DNA of 64,000 nucleotides from Clavibacter capsici (GCF_001280205.1 NZ_CP012573.1:248001-312000); one strand, 5' to 3'; counted from the first letter of the stretch, positions 26,334 through 35,480 are shown. The notes: generated by a model not told the origin, from the sequence alone. Numbers and translations are program-made.

Positions 26334-27076
26334 GCGACGGTCACCGACACTCCCTTGTCCGCGAGGCCCTGCGACACCCGCTCGTGCGGGGCGGCCTCGG
26401 TGATCAGCTGCGTCAGCGACGCGGTGGGGGCGACGCGGCCGGCGCCGGTGCCCGGGAACTTGGAGGAGTCGGCGAGCACCGTGACCCGGTCGCTCATCTC
26501 GGCCATCGCGCGCTTGATGGGCACCTGGGCCATCGTCGTGTCGCGCAGGTCGCCGTTGTCGGCGATGCCGCTCACGCCCACGAACGCGTGGTCGGCGTGC
26601 AGCATCCGCAGGCTTTCGGCGGTGAGCGGGCCCGACACCGAGCGGTAGACCGGATCCCAGTCGCCGGGCAGCAGGATGAGCCGCACGCTCCGGTCGTCCC
26701 GCAGCACGTCGAACGCGGCGATGCTCGCGGTGATCACCGTGAGGGACCGCCCGCGCAGCTGCTCGGCGAGGTGCAGCGTGGTCGTGCCGATGTCGAGCAC
26801 GACCGACTGGCCGTCCTGGACCTGCGCCGCCGCGGCCCGCGCGATGCGCTCCTTGGCCTCGCGGTTGACCTGCTCCACCTCGGCGAAGGGCGCGTCGACC
26901 TCGACGAGGACCGCGCCGCCGTGCGTGCGCCGGAGCGCGCCCTGCTCGTCGAGCCGGGCCAGGTCGCGGCGGATGGTGGCCTCGCTCGTGCCGGCGGCCT
27001 CGGCGAGCTCGGCGACCGTGGCGCTGCGGGTGGCGCGCAGCCGGTCGAGGATCACGAACTCCCGGGCGTCTCTCAT
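26330..27076 (-). CDS. DeoR family transcriptional regulator
   Basis: A 248-residue sugar-phosphate-responsive repressor. The N-terminal HTH (ILDRLRATRSATVAELAEAAGTSEATIRRDLARLDEQGALRRTHGGAVL) is a textbook DeoR signature. The DeoRC effector domain follows (IARAAAAQVQDGQSVVLDIGTTTLHLAEQL, ILLPGDWDPVYRSVSGPLT). First gene of the operon with GH4 and GH38, and divergent from the kinase/ABC operon at 27281, so it probably controls both. A 16-bp palindrome at 27139 is the best operator candidate. Confidence 0.92.
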   Translation of the reverse strand: MRDAREFVILDRLRATRSATVAELAEAAGTSEATIRRDLARLDEQGALRRTHGGAVLVEVDAPFAEVEQVNREAKERIARAAAAQVQDGQSVVLDIGTTTLHLAEQLRGRSLTVITASIAAFDVLRDDRSVRLILLPGDWDPVYRSVSGPLTAESLRMLHADHAFVGVSGIADNGDLRDTTMAQVPIKRAMAEMSDRVTVLADSSKFPGTGAGRVAPTASLTQLITEAAPHERVSQGLADKGVSVTVA

Positions 27077-27138
27077 GACGTGAACATTAGCGCGCAGGAT
27101 CGAGCAGAAACAATCTCGTAATGGGCAAGGTCTTCCAT

Positions 27139-27154
27139 CCATGTGCTCACATGG
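27139..27154. promoter_or_regulatory. palindromic operator candidate between DeoR and kinase operons
   Basis: CCATGTG-CT-CACATGG is a perfect 7-bp inverted repeat with a 2-bp spacer. It sits in the 204-bp gap between the divergent deoR and pfkB-type genes. Position makes it a candidate site for the DeoR protein, but DeoR proteins often bind direct repeats, so the match is tentative. Confidence 0.5.
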
Positions 27155-27280
27155 GCTAGAAACGTCACTACCGGTCGGCGGCCCCCGTCGACCTCGTCCC
27201 GCCGGCAGCGTCGCCGTCGGCGGACCCGCACCGCTCGTCGCCCGCCGGGCGCGGCGGCCCACCCGGAGGAAGGGGTCCAC

Positions 27281-28288
27281 GTGCCCGCTGCATCGCGACC
27301 CGACCAGGTCCCCGCGGGGCTGCTGGTCGTCGGCCAGCTGTTCGCGGACGTCGTGTTCGGCGACCTGCCGAGCGAGCCGCGGCCCGGCCACGAGATCTGG
27401 ACGTCGTCGTTCGGGCACGGCCCCGGCGGCATCGCGAACTTCGCCGTCGCGGGCGCGCGCCTCGGGGTGCCGACCGTCATCGCGGCGGCCGTGGGCACGG
27501 ATCCGTTCTCCCGGCTGGTGCGCGCCGCGCTCGCCGCCGAGGGCGTGGCGCTCGACCACCTCGTGACCCTCGACGACTGGGCGCTGCCTGTCACGGCGTC
27601 GCTCGGCTGCGACGACGACCGCGCGCTCGTCACGGGCGGCGTGCCCTGCCCGCTCGGCTCCGACGAGCTCGTGCCGGGCGCGGTGCCGCCGGCCGCCGCG
27701 GCGCTCGTGCACCTGGATCCGCACCGCGCCGCGTGGATCGGCCGCGCCGCCGCCGCGGGCACCGACGTGTACGCGGACGTCGGCTGGGACCCGTCCGAGC
27801 GCTGGGACCCCGCGATCCTCGACCAGCTCGACGAGTGCCACGCGTTCGTCCCCAACGAGCTCGAGGCCTCCGCCTACACGGGCACCGACTCGGCCGTGCA
27901 GGCGGCCCGGGCGCTCGCCGCGCGCGTGCCGCTGAGCGTCGTCACCTCCGGATCCCGCGGCGTCGTCGCGGTGGACTCCGCCCGCGGCGAGGAGGTCGTG
28001 CGCCCGCCGCTCGCGGTGCGCGCCGTCGACGCCACGGGCGCCGGCGACGTGTTCGGCGCCGCGCTCGCCGCGTCCGCCCGTGCCCCGTGGAGCCTCATCG
28101 AGCGCGTCGACTTCGCGTGCCTGGTCGCGGGGATCACGGTCACGCGGCCCGGCGGCGCGTCCGGCGCCCCGCGGCTCGACGAGCTCGCGCCCTGGCTGCG
28201 CGCGCACCCGGAGGCCGCCGAGCCCGGCCGCTACGACTACCTCCTCGACGCCCTCGCCCATCCCGACGCCGCGCGCCTGCTCGCCTGA
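27281..28288 (+). CDS. PfkB family carbohydrate kinase
   Basis: A 335-residue ribokinase-like sugar kinase. The N-terminal lid region has GHGPGGIANFAVAGARLG, the PfkB signature 1 type. The C-terminal anion-hole motif DATGAGDVF at residues 250-258 carries catalytic Asp256. The GTG start at 27281 is preceded by GGAGGAAGGGG; a longer frame to 27143 lacks a site and has poor codon bias. It heads the plus-strand sugar operon with an ABC importer and NagB, so it probably phosphorylates the imported sugar. The exact sugar is unknown. Confidence 0.9.
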   Translation: MPAASRPDQVPAGLLVVGQLFADVVFGDLPSEPRPGHEIWTSSFGHGPGGIANFAVAGARLGVPTVIAAAVGTDPFSRLVRAALAAEGVALDHLVTLDDWALPVTASLGCDDDRALVTGGVPCPLGSDELVPGAVPPAAAALVHLDPHRAAWIGRAAAAGTDVYADVGWDPSERWDPAILDQLDECHAFVPNELEASAYTGTDSAVQAARALAARVPLSVVTSGSRGVVAVDSARGEEVVRPPLAVRAVDATGAGDVFGAALAASARAPWSLIERVDFACLVAGITVTRPGGASGAPRLDELAPWLRAHPEAAEPGRYDYLLDALAHPDAARLLA

Positions 28289-28361
28289 CGCGGCGCGCGT
28301 CCCGCTCCCCGACTCCCGCTCCCGACCCGCCCGTCCCCTCCCCACCGAATCGAGAACCACC

Positions 28362-29648
28362 ATGTCCCCTCACCCCGCCCGCCGCTCCCGCGCCCGGCGC
28401 GTCGTCGTCGGCGTCGCCGCCCTCGCGCTCCTCGCCCCGGTGCTCGCCTCCTGCTCGTCGTCGTCGGGATCCTCCGCGGGCGGCCAGCTCGACCTGTGGA
28501 TCTGGCCGGACGGCCTCAGCCAGACGGTGCTCGACCAGGTGCCGGACGCGGTCCCGGGCACCACGCTGAACGTCTCCACGATCGGCGGCGACTTCAAGCA
28601 GAAGCTCGTCACGACCTTCACCGGTCGCTCGGGCCTGCCGTCCATCACGGGCGTCAAGGGCGAGGACATGCCCTACTTCCTCAGCGAGGACGGCCTCTTC
28701 GAGGACCTCGACCAGCTGGGCGCGAAGGACGTCGCCGACCAGTACCCGGAGTGGAAGCTCAAGGAGGCGACCACCGAGGACGGCCAGCTCATCGGCCTCC
28801 CCATCGACATCGGCCCCACCGCCCTCTACTACCGCGCCGACGTCTTCCAGAAGGCCGGCCTCCCCAGCGAGCCCGCCGACGTCGCGGCGGCCACGGCCAC
28901 CTGGGACGACTACTTCGCCTTCGGCAAGAGGCTCAAGGCGGCGACCGGCGGCGCGATCTTCGTGGACGCCTCCGACGTGTTCACCAAGTCGATCGGCCAG
29001 GGCACCACCCGCTTCGTCGACGAGGACGGCGACTACACGGGCGACAGCCCCGAGGTGAAGGCCGCGTGGGATCGCGCGGTGCTCGCGTACCAGGAGGGCC
29101 TCACCGCGAACGTCACCGACGGCAGCCCGGACTGGGCTTCCGCCATCTCGAACGGATCCCTCCCCGCGCTCCTCGGCGCCTCGTGGTACCAGGCCGACCT
29201 CAAGAGCGCGACGGCCGACACCTCCGGCGACTGGCGTGTGGCGCCCATGCCCGGCGGCCCCGCGAACATCGGCGGCTCGTTCCTCTCCATCCCGGCCGGC
29301 ACCAAGGACCCCGAGGCCGCGTTCGCCGTGATCAAGGACGTGCTGAGCGAGGACAACCAGGTCACCGCCTACGCCGACAAGGGCATCTTCCCGTCGGCCA
29401 CCGCCGCCTACGACGCCCCGAAGCTGCAGGAGGGCGACCCGTTCTTCGGCGGCCAGTCGACCGTCGGGATCTTCGCCGACGCCGCCGCGAAGATGCCCAC
29501 CGCGTACACGAGCCCCTACGACAACCAGGTGCAGGCCGCCTTCGTCACCGAGCTGCAGAACGTCACGTCGCTCGGCAAGGACCCGGACCAGGCCTGGACC
29601 GACGCCGTCGCCGCGGGCGAGGCCGCCCTGAGGACCGCGAAGCAGTGA
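28362..29648 (+). CDS. sugar ABC transporter substrate-binding lipoprotein
   Basis: A 428-residue extracytoplasmic solute-binding protein of the sugar family 1 type. The signal ends in a lipobox (VLASC, Cys31) followed by a Ser/Gly linker. Typical family features are LDLWIWPDG near the mature start, LPIDIGPTALYYRADVFQKAGLP and GGSFLSIPAGTKDPEAAFAVIKDVL. Translationally linked to two permease genes downstream. No ATPase gene is in the operon, so it probably uses a shared MsmK-like ATPase elsewhere. Ligand unknown; the mannosidase and NagB context suggests a mannose- or amino-sugar-containing oligosaccharide. Confidence 0.92.
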   Translation: MSPHPARRSRARRVVVGVAALALLAPVLASCSSSSGSSAGGQLDLWIWPDGLSQTVLDQVPDAVPGTTLNVSTIGGDFKQKLVTTFTGRSGLPSITGVKGEDMPYFLSEDGLFEDLDQLGAKDVADQYPEWKLKEATTEDGQLIGLPIDIGPTALYYRADVFQKAGLPSEPADVAAATATWDDYFAFGKRLKAATGGAIFVDASDVFTKSIGQGTTRFVDEDGDYTGDSPEVKAAWDRAVLAYQEGLTANVTDGSPDWASAISNGSLPALLGASWYQADLKSATADTSGDWRVAPMPGGPANIGGSFLSIPAGTKDPEAAFAVIKDVLSEDNQVTAYADKGIFPSATAAYDAPKLQEGDPFFGGQSTVGIFADAAAKMPTAYTSPYDNQVQAAFVTELQNVTSLGKDPDQAWTDAVAAGEAALRTAKQ

Positions 29649-30643
29649 TCCCCGTCGCCGTCCGCCCGGGAGGGCGCCCTCCCGCGCCCACCCGGGCGGG
29701 CGCGGGAGCCCGCGGGATCCGCCGCACGTGGCCGTACTACCTCGCCATCGCGCCGTTCTTCGTGCTGTTCCTGGTCTTCGGACTCTTCCCCGCGATCTAC
29801 TCGCTCGTGCTCTCGTTCCAGGACTGGAACGGGCTCGGCACGGCGAAGTGGGTGGGGCTCGCGAACTTCCAGGCGCTGGCGGCCGACGCCACGTTCTGGC
29901 TGTCGATCCGGAACACGCTCATCATCTTCGCCCTGTCGACGTTCCCGATGATGGCGATCGCCGTGGTCGTCGCGGCCATGCTCAACTCGGCGAAGCGGCT
30001 CAGCACCTTCTACAAGATCAGCTACTTCGTGCCGAACGTCACGAGCGTGGTCGCGATGGCGGTGCTCTTCGGCTCGATCTTCGGCGACAGCTTCGGGCTC
30101 GTGAACGCGGGCCTCCGTGCGATCGGGCTCGACGGGGTGGCCTGGCTCTCGACGCCGTGGGCGATCCAGGTGACCATCGCGGTGCTCATCACGTACCAGT
30201 GGACCGGCTACAACGCGATCATCTTCCTCGCGGGCATGCAGGCCATCGGCACCGAGGTCTACGAGGCCGCGAAGCTCGACGGAGCGGGCGCGATCCGCAC
30301 CTTCTGGTCGGTGACGCTTCCGCTGCTGCGCCCCACGATCCTCTTCGTGCTCGTGGTCTCGACCATCACGGGCCTGCAGAGCTTCACCGAGGCGCAGGTG
30401 CTCACGTCGTCCTCCAGCATCACCAACCCGAACTCGGGGGGCGCGGGCCAGGCCGGCCTGACGACCGTCCTGTACTTCTACCAGCAGGCCTTCAACTACA
30501 ACCGCTTCGGCTACGGCGCCGCCATCGCGTGGGGCGTGTTCCTGCTCGTGGTGATCTTCTCCATCATCAGCTTCCGGCTCGGGTCGGAGAAGAAGGAGAA
30601 GGTCGTGCGGGCGCCCAGCACGAGGAAGGGGCACCGCGCATGA
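29645..30643 (+). CDS. sugar ABC transporter permease (MalF-type)
   Basis: A 332-residue inner-membrane permease with six predicted transmembrane segments, starting WPYYLAIAPFFVLFLVFGLFP. The EAA loop that contacts the ATPase is visible as YEAAKLDGAGAIRTFWSVTLPLLRP (about residues 203-227). The GTG start overlaps the SBP stop by 4 bp. Pairs with the following permease to form the channel. Confidence 0.92.
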   Translation: MIPVAVRPGGRPPAPTRAGAGARGIRRTWPYYLAIAPFFVLFLVFGLFPAIYSLVLSFQDWNGLGTAKWVGLANFQALAADATFWLSIRNTLIIFALSTFPMMAIAVVVAAMLNSAKRLSTFYKISYFVPNVTSVVAMAVLFGSIFGDSFGLVNAGLRAIGLDGVAWLSTPWAIQVTIAVLITYQWTGYNAIIFLAGMQAIGTEVYEAAKLDGAGAIRTFWSVTLPLLRPTILFVLVVSTITGLQSFTEAQVLTSSSSITNPNSGGAGQAGLTTVLYFYQQAFNYNRFGYGAAIAWGVFLLVVIFSIISFRLGSEKKEKVVRAPSTRKGHRA

Positions 30644-31563
30644 GCGCCACCGTCCACGCCGCGGGATCCGCCGCGGCCCGGGTCGCCGACCAGGCCTCGG
30701 GGCGACCGCGCGACGAGCGCACTGGCCGTCCCGCCGGCCGCAGGCAGCTGCCGCCCGGGCGCGTGATCCTGCACGGGGTCCTCTTCGCCGGATCCATCGT
30801 GAGCCTGTTCCCGCTGTACTGGCTCGTCGTGATGGCGAGCAACACCACGAGCGACATCTACAGGTCGCCGCCCGTGCTCGTGCCGGGGCCGTACCTGTGG
30901 GACAACATCCAGGCCGTGTTCCGCACGATCGACTTCGGCGGATCGCTCATGAACACGGTCATCGTCGCGGTGTCCGTCACCGTGCTCGTGCTGTTCTTCG
31001 ACTCCATCGCGGCGTTCACGTTCGCGAAGTACGAGTTCCCCGGGCGGCGGGCGCTCTTCGCGCTGCTGCTGGTGACCTTCATGCTGCCGGCGCAGCTGTC
31101 GGTGATCCCGCAGTTCGTCACGATGATCAACCTCGGCTGGGTCGGCCAGCTGCAGGCGCTCATCGTGCCGGCGGCCGCCAACGCGTTCGGCATCTTCTGG
31201 CTGCGGCAGTTCATCGTCTCGAGCGTGCCCGACGAGCTCATCGACGCGGCCCGCATCGACGGCGCCGGGTTCTTCCGGCAGTACCTCACGGTGTGCCTGC
31301 CGCTCATCCGTCCGGGCCTCGGGTTCCTCGGGATCTTCACCTTCATCGCCGCATGGAACGACTACCTGTGGCCGCTCATCGTGCTCAACGACCCGGGCAC
31401 GGTCACGCTGCAGGTGGCGATGAGCCAGCTCAACAGCGCGCACGGCAAGGACTACGGGATGGTCATGGCGGGTGCGCTGCTCGCGGTGATCCCGCTGATC
31501 GTCGTGTTCCTCGTCGGCGCCCGGCAGTTCATCGGCGACATCGCGAAGGGCGCGCTGAAGTGA
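30640..31563 (+). CDS. sugar ABC transporter permease (MalG-type)
   Basis: A 307-residue permease with six transmembrane helices. The opening helix ILHGVLFAGSIVSLFPLYWL and the EAA loop DELIDAARIDGAGFFRQYLTVCLPLIRP followed by AAWNDYLWPLIVL are characteristic of MalG-type partners. ATGA overlap with the upstream permease. A 4-bp overlap with nagB downstream ties transport to amino-sugar catabolism. Confidence 0.92.
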   Translation: MSATVHAAGSAAARVADQASGRPRDERTGRPAGRRQLPPGRVILHGVLFAGSIVSLFPLYWLVVMASNTTSDIYRSPPVLVPGPYLWDNIQAVFRTIDFGGSLMNTVIVAVSVTVLVLFFDSIAAFTFAKYEFPGRRALFALLLVTFMLPAQLSVIPQFVTMINLGWVGQLQALIVPAAANAFGIFWLRQFIVSSVPDELIDAARIDGAGFFRQYLTVCLPLIRPGLGFLGIFTFIAAWNDYLWPLIVLNDPGTVTLQVAMSQLNSAHGKDYGMVMAGALLAVIPLIVVFLVGARQFIGDIAKGALK

Positions 31564-32342
31564 CGGCCCCCGCGCCCCGCTCGCCCGCGGTCACGGCGGT
31601 GGACGACGCGGCCGGCCTCGGCGTGGCCGCGGCCGACGTCGTGCAGGCGTTCCTCGGTGAGGATCCGGCGGGCGTGCTCGGCGTGGCCACCGGATCCACC
31701 CCCGAGCCGCTCTACGCCGAGCTCGCCCGGCGGCGCCGGGAGCGCGGGCTCGTGACCGACGGCCTGTCGCTCGTCGCCCTCGACGAGTACGTGGGGCTGC
31801 CGCCCGGGCACCCGGAGTCGTACCTCTCCTTCGTGCGGGACCGGATCGCCGGTCCGCTCGGGGTGCCCGTCGCGCGCGTCGTGGTGCCCGACGGGTCGGC
31901 GGCGGACCCGCACCACGCCGCGGCCGAGCACGAGCGGCGGATCCGGCGCCTCGGCGGCGCGGGCCTCCAGATCGTGGGCATCGGGGCGAACGGGCACCTC
32001 GGCTTCAACGAGCCGGGGTCGCCGTTCGCCGGGACCACGCGGGTCGTCGAGCTCGCGGACGCCACGCGGCGCGCCAACGCCCGGTACTTCGGCGGCGATG
32101 CCGCGCGCGTCCCGACGCACGCCGTCACGCAGGGGATCGCGACGATCATGTCGGCCGCGCGGATCCTGCTCGTCGCCTCGGGCGCGCACAAGGCCGAGGC
32201 GCTCGCCGAGGCGCTCGCCGGCCCGGTGACGACGGCCGTCCCCGCCTCCGTCCTGCAGCGGCACCGGCGGGTCACCGTCGTGGCGGATCGCGACGCGCTG
32301 GCCGCGCTGCACGGCCGCGTCGACCTGGCGGCGCTCGCCTGA
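31560..32342 (+). CDS. nagB: glucosamine-6-phosphate deaminase
   Basis: A 260-residue deaminase that converts glucosamine 6-phosphate to fructose 6-phosphate and ammonia. Key motifs are GVATGSTPEPLY (phosphate loop), LVALDEYVGLPPGHPESYL with the active-site Asp, and GIGANGHLGFNEPGS with the catalytic His. The Asn in GANGH matches the Gram-positive form. GTG start overlapping the permease stop by 4 bp. No nagA is present in the window, so a deacetylase, if needed, lies elsewhere. Confidence 0.93.
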   Translation: MTAPAPRSPAVTAVDDAAGLGVAAADVVQAFLGEDPAGVLGVATGSTPEPLYAELARRRRERGLVTDGLSLVALDEYVGLPPGHPESYLSFVRDRIAGPLGVPVARVVVPDGSAADPHHAAAEHERRIRRLGGAGLQIVGIGANGHLGFNEPGSPFAGTTRVVELADATRRANARYFGGDAARVPTHAVTQGIATIMSAARILLVASGAHKAEALAEALAGPVTTAVPASVLQRHRRVTVVADRDALAALHGRVDLAALA

Positions 32343-32364
32343 GGCCGCGTCCACCTCCCCGGGC

Positions 32365-32387
32365 TATGCTCCATGCGCGCGCATGGA
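32365..32387 (+). promoter_or_regulatory. -10 box fused to an 18-bp perfect palindrome
   Basis: TATGCT (32365-32370) is a -10 candidate. Its last T starts the palindrome TCCATGCGCGCGCATGGA (32370-32387), which is perfectly self-complementary. It lies 28 bp before the FMN reductase ATG. A repressor or redox sensor bound here would cover the transcription start. The same TATGCT -10 appears at 40659. Confidence 0.6.
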
Positions 32388-32414
32388 ATTGGTCCGTGCG
32401 GGAAGGAACGCACC

Positions 32415-32987
32415 ATGAGCACCACGTACCGCGTCGGCTACCTCGTCGGCAGCCTGTCGTCCACCTCCATCAACCGGGCCCTGTCGCTCGCGCTGAAGCG
32501 CCTCGGCGCGCAGGCCGGCCTCGAGCTCACCGAGATCCCGATCCAGCCGCTGCCCTTCTACAGCGCCGACATGGACGGGGAGTACCCCGAGGTCGCGAAC
32601 GACTTCAAGGCGGCCATCGCCGACGCCGACGCGATCATGATCGTGACGCCCGAGTACAACCGCTCGGTGCCCGGCGTCCTCAAGAACGCGCTCGACTTCG
32701 CGAGCCGCCCCTACGGCGAGAACGCGTTCCAGGGCAAGCCCAGCGCCGTCATCGGCACGTCCATCGGCGCGGTCGGCACGGCCGTCGCGCAGCAGCACCT
32801 CCGCAGCATCCTGTCGTTCCTCGCGTCGCCGGAGCTGTCGCAGCCCGAGGCCTACATCCAGACCACCGAGGGCCTCATCTCGCCCGAGGGCGCGATCTCG
32901 AACGCCGGCACCGAGGAGTTCCTCCTCAGCTGGCTGCAGGCGTTCCACGCGCACATCGAGAAGAACCTCCAGGCGGTCGCCGCGTAG
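32415..32987 (+). CDS. NADPH-dependent FMN reductase family protein
   Basis: A 190-residue flavoprotein of the ArsH/azoreductase-like FMN reductase family. The phosphate-binding loop VGSLSSTSINRALSLAL and the signature TPEYNRSVPGVLKNALDF are clear. Ends with conserved helices near WLQAFHAHIEK. GGAAGGAACG precedes the ATG. It reduces FMN or quinone-type substrates and probably protects against redox stress. Own promoter with palindrome and a strong terminator, so a single-gene unit. Confidence 0.92.
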   Translation: MSTTYRVGYLVGSLSSTSINRALSLALKRLGAQAGLELTEIPIQPLPFYSADMDGEYPEVANDFKAAIADADAIMIVTPEYNRSVPGVLKNALDFASRPYGENAFQGKPSAVIGTSIGAVGTAVAQQHLRSILSFLASPELSQPEAYIQTTEGLISPEGAISNAGTEEFLLSWLQAFHAHIEKNLQAVAA

Positions 32988-33000
32988 CGGACGCCGTGCA

Positions 33001-33039
33001 CGACGAGGGGCCCGGGCGGATCGTCCGGGCCCCTCGTCG
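33001..33039. terminator. 15-bp perfect stem terminator between convergent genes
   Basis: CGACGAGGGGCCCGG (33001-33015) is perfectly complementary to 33025-33039, with a 9-nt loop. It sits between the FMN reductase stop (plus) and the GH127 stop at 33049 (minus), and is likely bidirectional. Confidence 0.85.
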
Positions 33040-33048
33040 CGCTCCGGG

Positions 33049-35394
33049 TCAGCGCCTGAGCTGGATCCCGAGCACGTCCCGCGTGCGCCCGCCCGGCACC
33101 GCGTGCACCGACACCGCGACGACGCCGTGGGGGGATCCGGCGCGCATCGCGTCCGTGATGGTCACGTCGAGCGCGTCGTCGCCCACCTCGCCGCCGAGCT
33201 CGACGGGGTCCGGGGCGGGCGCCTCCACGCCGCCGACGCGGATCGCCTGGCCGACGGCGGCCTTCGCGGTCGCGCCGTCCCCGTCCGACGGCGCCCGCCG
33301 CAGCCGCACGCGCACCACGGTCGCCGTGCCCGCGGGATCCCGCAGCTCGTAGGAGAACCAGCCGGTCGCGCTCCGCCAGTGCCGGCCGTCGGCGCCGCCC
33401 GCGCGCGTGCCCTCGCCGCGGAAGACGTGGTCGACCTCGGGCTGCTGCTCGCCGGCGACCACCTCGTCGACCACGTCGCCGTCCGTTCCCGCGGCGTCCA
33501 TCGCGCGCAGCTCCGCGGCGCGCGCGACCGGGTCGGCACCCGTCGGCCAGACCAGCGTCGTGCGCTCGTCGTGGATCCCCGCGAACGGCTCGAGCGCGAC
33601 CGCCACCCGCTCGCCCTCCCGCCACGCGTCGAGCCGGAACGCGAGCGCCTCGCGGTCGTCGAGCGTCACGGCGTCGGCCGGATCGGCCGCGGTCACCACG
33701 GGCGTCCGCTCGAGCGGCACCTTCGGCGCGGGCGACACGTGGCCCATGCGCGAGTCCTCGGCGAGCGAGGTCGCGATCCCGTCCCGGCCGTCGCGCGAGG
33801 CGAGCGCGACCGGGCCGTAGCGGAACGACGTCCACGCGGATCCGTCGGGCAGGCGCTCGGCGCGCACCTCCATCCCGAACCGGACGGCCACGACGGTCGC
33901 GCCCGACCAGGTGCGGCGGATGCGGGCGAAGCCGGCGCCGGGCACGACGGGCACCGGCGCGCCGTCGACGAGCACCTCCATCGACGTCGCCCAGCCCGGC
34001 CGTCGGAGCCGCAGCTCCAGGTCGGCGGGTGCGTCCGCCTCGACCGTCACGCTCACCTCGCCCGTGCGCGCGACGTCGCCCGCGATGCGCGCCCGGATCC
34101 CGCGCTCGGCCCAGTCCAGCTCGGCCGGCACGTACAGGTCCACGAGCAGCGCGTCGCCCGCGTGCGCGAACACCTGCTCGCCGTAGCGCGCGTGGTTCTC
34201 CATGCCGGTGCCGACGCAGCACCACATCGACTCCTCGGCGACCGAGTACGCGCGGTGGTGCGCGGGCCGGAGGGAGGTGAAGTACACGAGGCCGCCGTGC
34301 TCGGGGTGCTGCGTGGAGAGGACGTGGTCGAGGGTCGTGCGCTCGACCTGGTCGAGGATGGCCGGATCCCCCGTCCGCTCGAAGCGCAGCCGCGCGAGCT
34401 CGAGCATGTTGTAGCTGTTGCAGGTCTCCGGCCCCTGCTCGTCGAGCACCATGGGCGCGAAGTCGCGCGACGGATGGAAGTGCTCGCGCACGCTGTTGCC
34501 GCCGATCACGACGCTCCGCCGGTGCACGACCGAGTCCCAGAACGCGTCGGAGGCGGCGACGAGGCGCGCGTCGCCCGTCATCCGGCCGAGCCGCTCGATC
34601 CCGATGACCTTGGGGATCTGCGTGTTCGCGTGCAGCCCGTCCAGCTCGTCGCGGCCGGCGGCGAGCGGATCCACCAGGGCCCGCTGCGCGAACCGGCGCG
34701 CCTCGGCGAGCAGGTCGTCGCGCCCGGAGATCCCCGCGAGCGTCGCGAACGCGTCGCACATGCCGCCGTGCTCGGTCGCGAGCATGCCCTCGAACTGCGC
34801 GTCGTCGAGGTGCGCGGAGACGCCGAGCCACCAGTCGGCCATGCTCTCCGCCATCCGCAGCGCGCGGGCGGATCCCGTGTGCTCGTGCGCGTGCAGCAGC
34901 CCGCGGAGCGTCTTGTGCAGGTTGTAGAGCGGCACCCACCTGCCCTCGAGGTCGAAGGTGTCCGCCTCGATCCGGCCCTCCGCGATGGTACGGCCGAACT
35001 CGCGGCCGTCGGGCACGCCGCCGAGCCAGCCGTCGCCCGCCGCCTCCTGGCAGCGCTCGAGCACGTCGAGCATGCGCTCGAGGCGGGGGAGGAGGCGCGG
35101 ATCCCCGGTGGCGGCGTGCAGCTGCGCGAGCGCGGACAGGTGGTGGCCGCCGATGTGCCCGTCGAGGCCGATCGCCTCCCAGCTGCCGTAGCTCGGCACG
35201 GGGGAGTCGAGCCCGGCCTCCCGGAGGAAGGGCGCGAGCAGCCGCTCGGGATCCAGGCGCAGCACGTACTCGACGTCGGTCCGCTGCGCGTGCCGGAGCG
35301 GGCCGTCGCCGAGCCGGACGGCGGAGAGGGGGAAGGAGCGGGCGGCGGCGGGGCTGGCGGCGGCGGGGCGCGGGGTGGCGGGGGCGGCGGTCAT
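33049..35394 (-). CDS. beta-L-arabinofuranosidase, glycoside hydrolase family 127
   Basis: A 781-residue intracellular GH127 (formerly DUF1680) enzyme. It removes beta-L-arabinofuranose from plant hydroxyproline-rich glycoprotein or arabinan fragments. All four zinc/active-site residues known from HypBA1 are visible: Glu323 and Cys325 in GPETCNSYN, and Cys392-Cys393 in SMWCCVGTGMEN, with Cys393 the expected nucleophile-equivalent position. HHLSAL and GLHANTQIPK are further family motifs. The C-terminal part is beta-sandwich. The ATG at 35394 is preceded by GAGGATCCCG. Divergent from the ABC importer, sharing LacI-type operators. Confidence 0.93.
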   Translation of the reverse strand: MTAAPATPRPAAASPAAARSFPLSAVRLGDGPLRHAQRTDVEYVLRLDPERLLAPFLREAGLDSPVPSYGSWEAIGLDGHIGGHHLSALAQLHAATGDPRLLPRLERMLDVLERCQEAAGDGWLGGVPDGREFGRTIAEGRIEADTFDLEGRWVPLYNLHKTLRGLLHAHEHTGSARALRMAESMADWWLGVSAHLDDAQFEGMLATEHGGMCDAFATLAGISGRDDLLAEARRFAQRALVDPLAAGRDELDGLHANTQIPKVIGIERLGRMTGDARLVAASDAFWDSVVHRRSVVIGGNSVREHFHPSRDFAPMVLDEQGPETCNSYNMLELARLRFERTGDPAILDQVERTTLDHVLSTQHPEHGGLVYFTSLRPAHHRAYSVAEESMWCCVGTGMENHARYGEQVFAHAGDALLVDLYVPAELDWAERGIRARIAGDVARTGEVSVTVEADAPADLELRLRRPGWATSMEVLVDGAPVPVVPGAGFARIRRTWSGATVVAVRFGMEVRAERLPDGSAWTSFRYGPVALASRDGRDGIATSLAEDSRMGHVSPAPKVPLERTPVVTAADPADAVTLDDREALAFRLDAWREGERVAVALEPFAGIHDERTTLVWPTGADPVARAAELRAMDAAGTDGDVVDEVVAGEQQPEVDHVFRGEGTRAGGADGRHWRSATGWFSYELRDPAGTATVVRVRLRRAPSDGDGATAKAAVGQAIRVGGVEAPAPDPVELGGEVGDDALDVTITDAMRAGSPHGVVAVSVHAVPGGRTRDVLGIQLRR

Positions 35395-35480
35395 CGGGAT
35401 CCTCACGTGGCGGCGGCGGCGTCCACGGCGACGGTGCCTCGGACGGGTCCCGGACGCGATCCGGGGCGCATCGACCGCCC

